NCBI RefSeq assembly: GCF_900215465.1
Contig: NZ_OBEH01000003.1
Span: forward strand, 434,001 to 498,000
DNA from: Flagellimonas pacifica
GTDB lineage: Bacteria; Bacteroidota; Bacteroidia; Flavobacteriales; Flavobacteriaceae
DNA: 64,000 bases
Direction of reading: 5' to 3'
Shown here: one piece after another, positions 63,492 to 64,000 of the stretch
How the letters are laid out: each line of letters starts with the position of its first letter
Numbering within the stretch: position 1 is the first letter of the stretch
The notes under the pieces: model-generated
Seen by the model: the letters and a program-made list of their open reading frames with translations, nothing else
Told to the model about the DNA's origin: nothing
The model's database searches: none
Position numbers and translations under genes: made by a program

Positions 63492-64000
63492 GTGAAACAT
63501 GAAATTGTAAGAAACATATTGATTTTTGGAATAGTTGTTTTATTGTCATTCCTTATTGATTATAAAAAATCTGTTAAGTATTGGTATGTGTTGCTACTCT
63601 TTTTTATAATTGGATTTGCAGATAACATATTAGGTACAATTACAATTGAATATCCTAACACACAACTAATAAAAACGCATAATTGGAATAATGCTTTAAA
63701 CTGTAATTGGAGTCCTAAAATTTATAGTATTGTTTTTGCTTTGCTCTTGTTAATTCCATTAAAAAAAATAATTACACCAGATGAAATTGGATTAAGATTA
63801 GGGCAAAACAAAAACTCAATTAAATTTTCTCTGACTGTAATAGTTTGCGTTTTTTTAACATCGTTGGTACCCGGACTATTAGGCAACAAAGGAGTATTTG
63901 ACACCAAAGCACTGTTGTTTATGGCAATTATGCCGGGATTAAATGAGGAATTAATTTATCGTGGATTTTTACTTGGATTTTTGAATAAGTTGTTCGACAA
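63492..64000 (+). CDS. CPBP-family intramembrane metalloprotease (CAAX protease-like), 3' end outside window
   Basis: An open frame from GTG at 63492 (an in-frame stop TAA lies upstream; the ATG at 63499 is in another frame and ends at once). The 169 visible residues have at least four hydrophobic helices (ILIFGIVVLLSFLID, YVLLLFFIIGFAD, IVFALLLLIPL, FSLTVIVCVFL) and the catalytic motif PGLNEELIYRGFLLGF (EExxxR) near the cut. These proteases (Abi/CAAX) act in the membrane, often in peptide or bacteriocin self-protection. Its AT-rich DNA resembles rsgA more than the core genes. Confidence 0.75.
   Translation, partial: MKHEIVRNILIFGIVVLLSFLIDYKKSVKYWYVLLLFFIIGFADNILGTITIEYPNTQLIKTHNWNNALNCNWSPKIYSIVFALLLLIPLKKIITPDEIGLRLGQNKNSIKFSLTVIVCVFLTSLVPGLLGNKGVFDTKALLFMAIMPGLNEELIYRGFLLGFLNKLFD

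Overview
The window is chromosomal DNA of a member of Bacteroidota, most probably a marine Flavobacteriaceae. Four things point there. Promoters fit the TTG / 19-nt spacer / TAnnTTTG pattern of that phylum (rpmE2, rpmH). Shine-Dalgarno sequences are mostly absent. Family content is typical (DUF4252 and DUF4199 proteins, Spy-like and BNR lipoproteins, type B L31, a 950-residue CarB). The DNA is AT-rich with dense small hairpins. No rRNA, tRNA, CRISPR array, phage or complete insertion sequence was recognised.

Layout. 1-3.3 kb: a GH15 glucan hydrolase convergent with a PLP decarboxylase. 3.4-11.3 kb: a fatty-acid degradation block on the minus strand (fadD-like ligase, a MarR regulator, then fadN-fadA-fadE in the Bacillus order), with a 26-bp perfect palindrome over the marR promoter. 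11.4-18.2 kb: GH20 hexosaminidase, purL and rsmB. 18.2-21.4 kb: a BNR-repeat lipoprotein and an ECF sigma module (sigma, membrane anti-sigma candidate, Spy-like secreted protein, small secreted basic protein). The same AAACCYT-N14-GTC element lies before three of its genes. 21.4-26.5 kb: lipid-type ABC exporter, phosphohexomutase, glycosyltransferase, DUF4199 protein.

26.6-36.6 kb is largely housekeeping: L31, a GlmU-like protein, a retropepsin-like lipoprotein, MtaB, a small acetyltransferase, a hydrolase, a lytic transglycosylase, L34, and CarB without its C-terminal regulatory domain. 36.7-39.1 kb is an ECF42-type sigma factor with a DGPF/YciI protein and two YHS-type proteins. 39.2-41 kb holds two secreted repeat proteins (144-bp tandem repeats; collagen-like Gly-X-Y). 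41.1-47.3 kb has the oxidative pentose phosphate genes (gnd divergent from zwf-pgl), a thioesterase and rmuC. 47.3-53.5 kb is a cobalamin uptake locus: btuF-btuC-btuD on the minus strand, and divergently a cobalamin riboswitch, btuB and a second binding protein without a signal peptide. 53.5-57.9 kb has an S41 protease lipoprotein and an ECF sigma module that runs into three tandem DUF4252 genes.

From about 58.8 kb to the end the layout changes: wider AT-rich gaps, single genes (RsgA-type GTPase, Crp-like regulator, NDH-2-type flavoprotein, exported DJ-1-like protein, CPBP protease cut by the window end), and a roughly 90-bp element present twice with a third partial copy. This cassette-like, variable stretch and the three ECF modules are the parts most worth following up.
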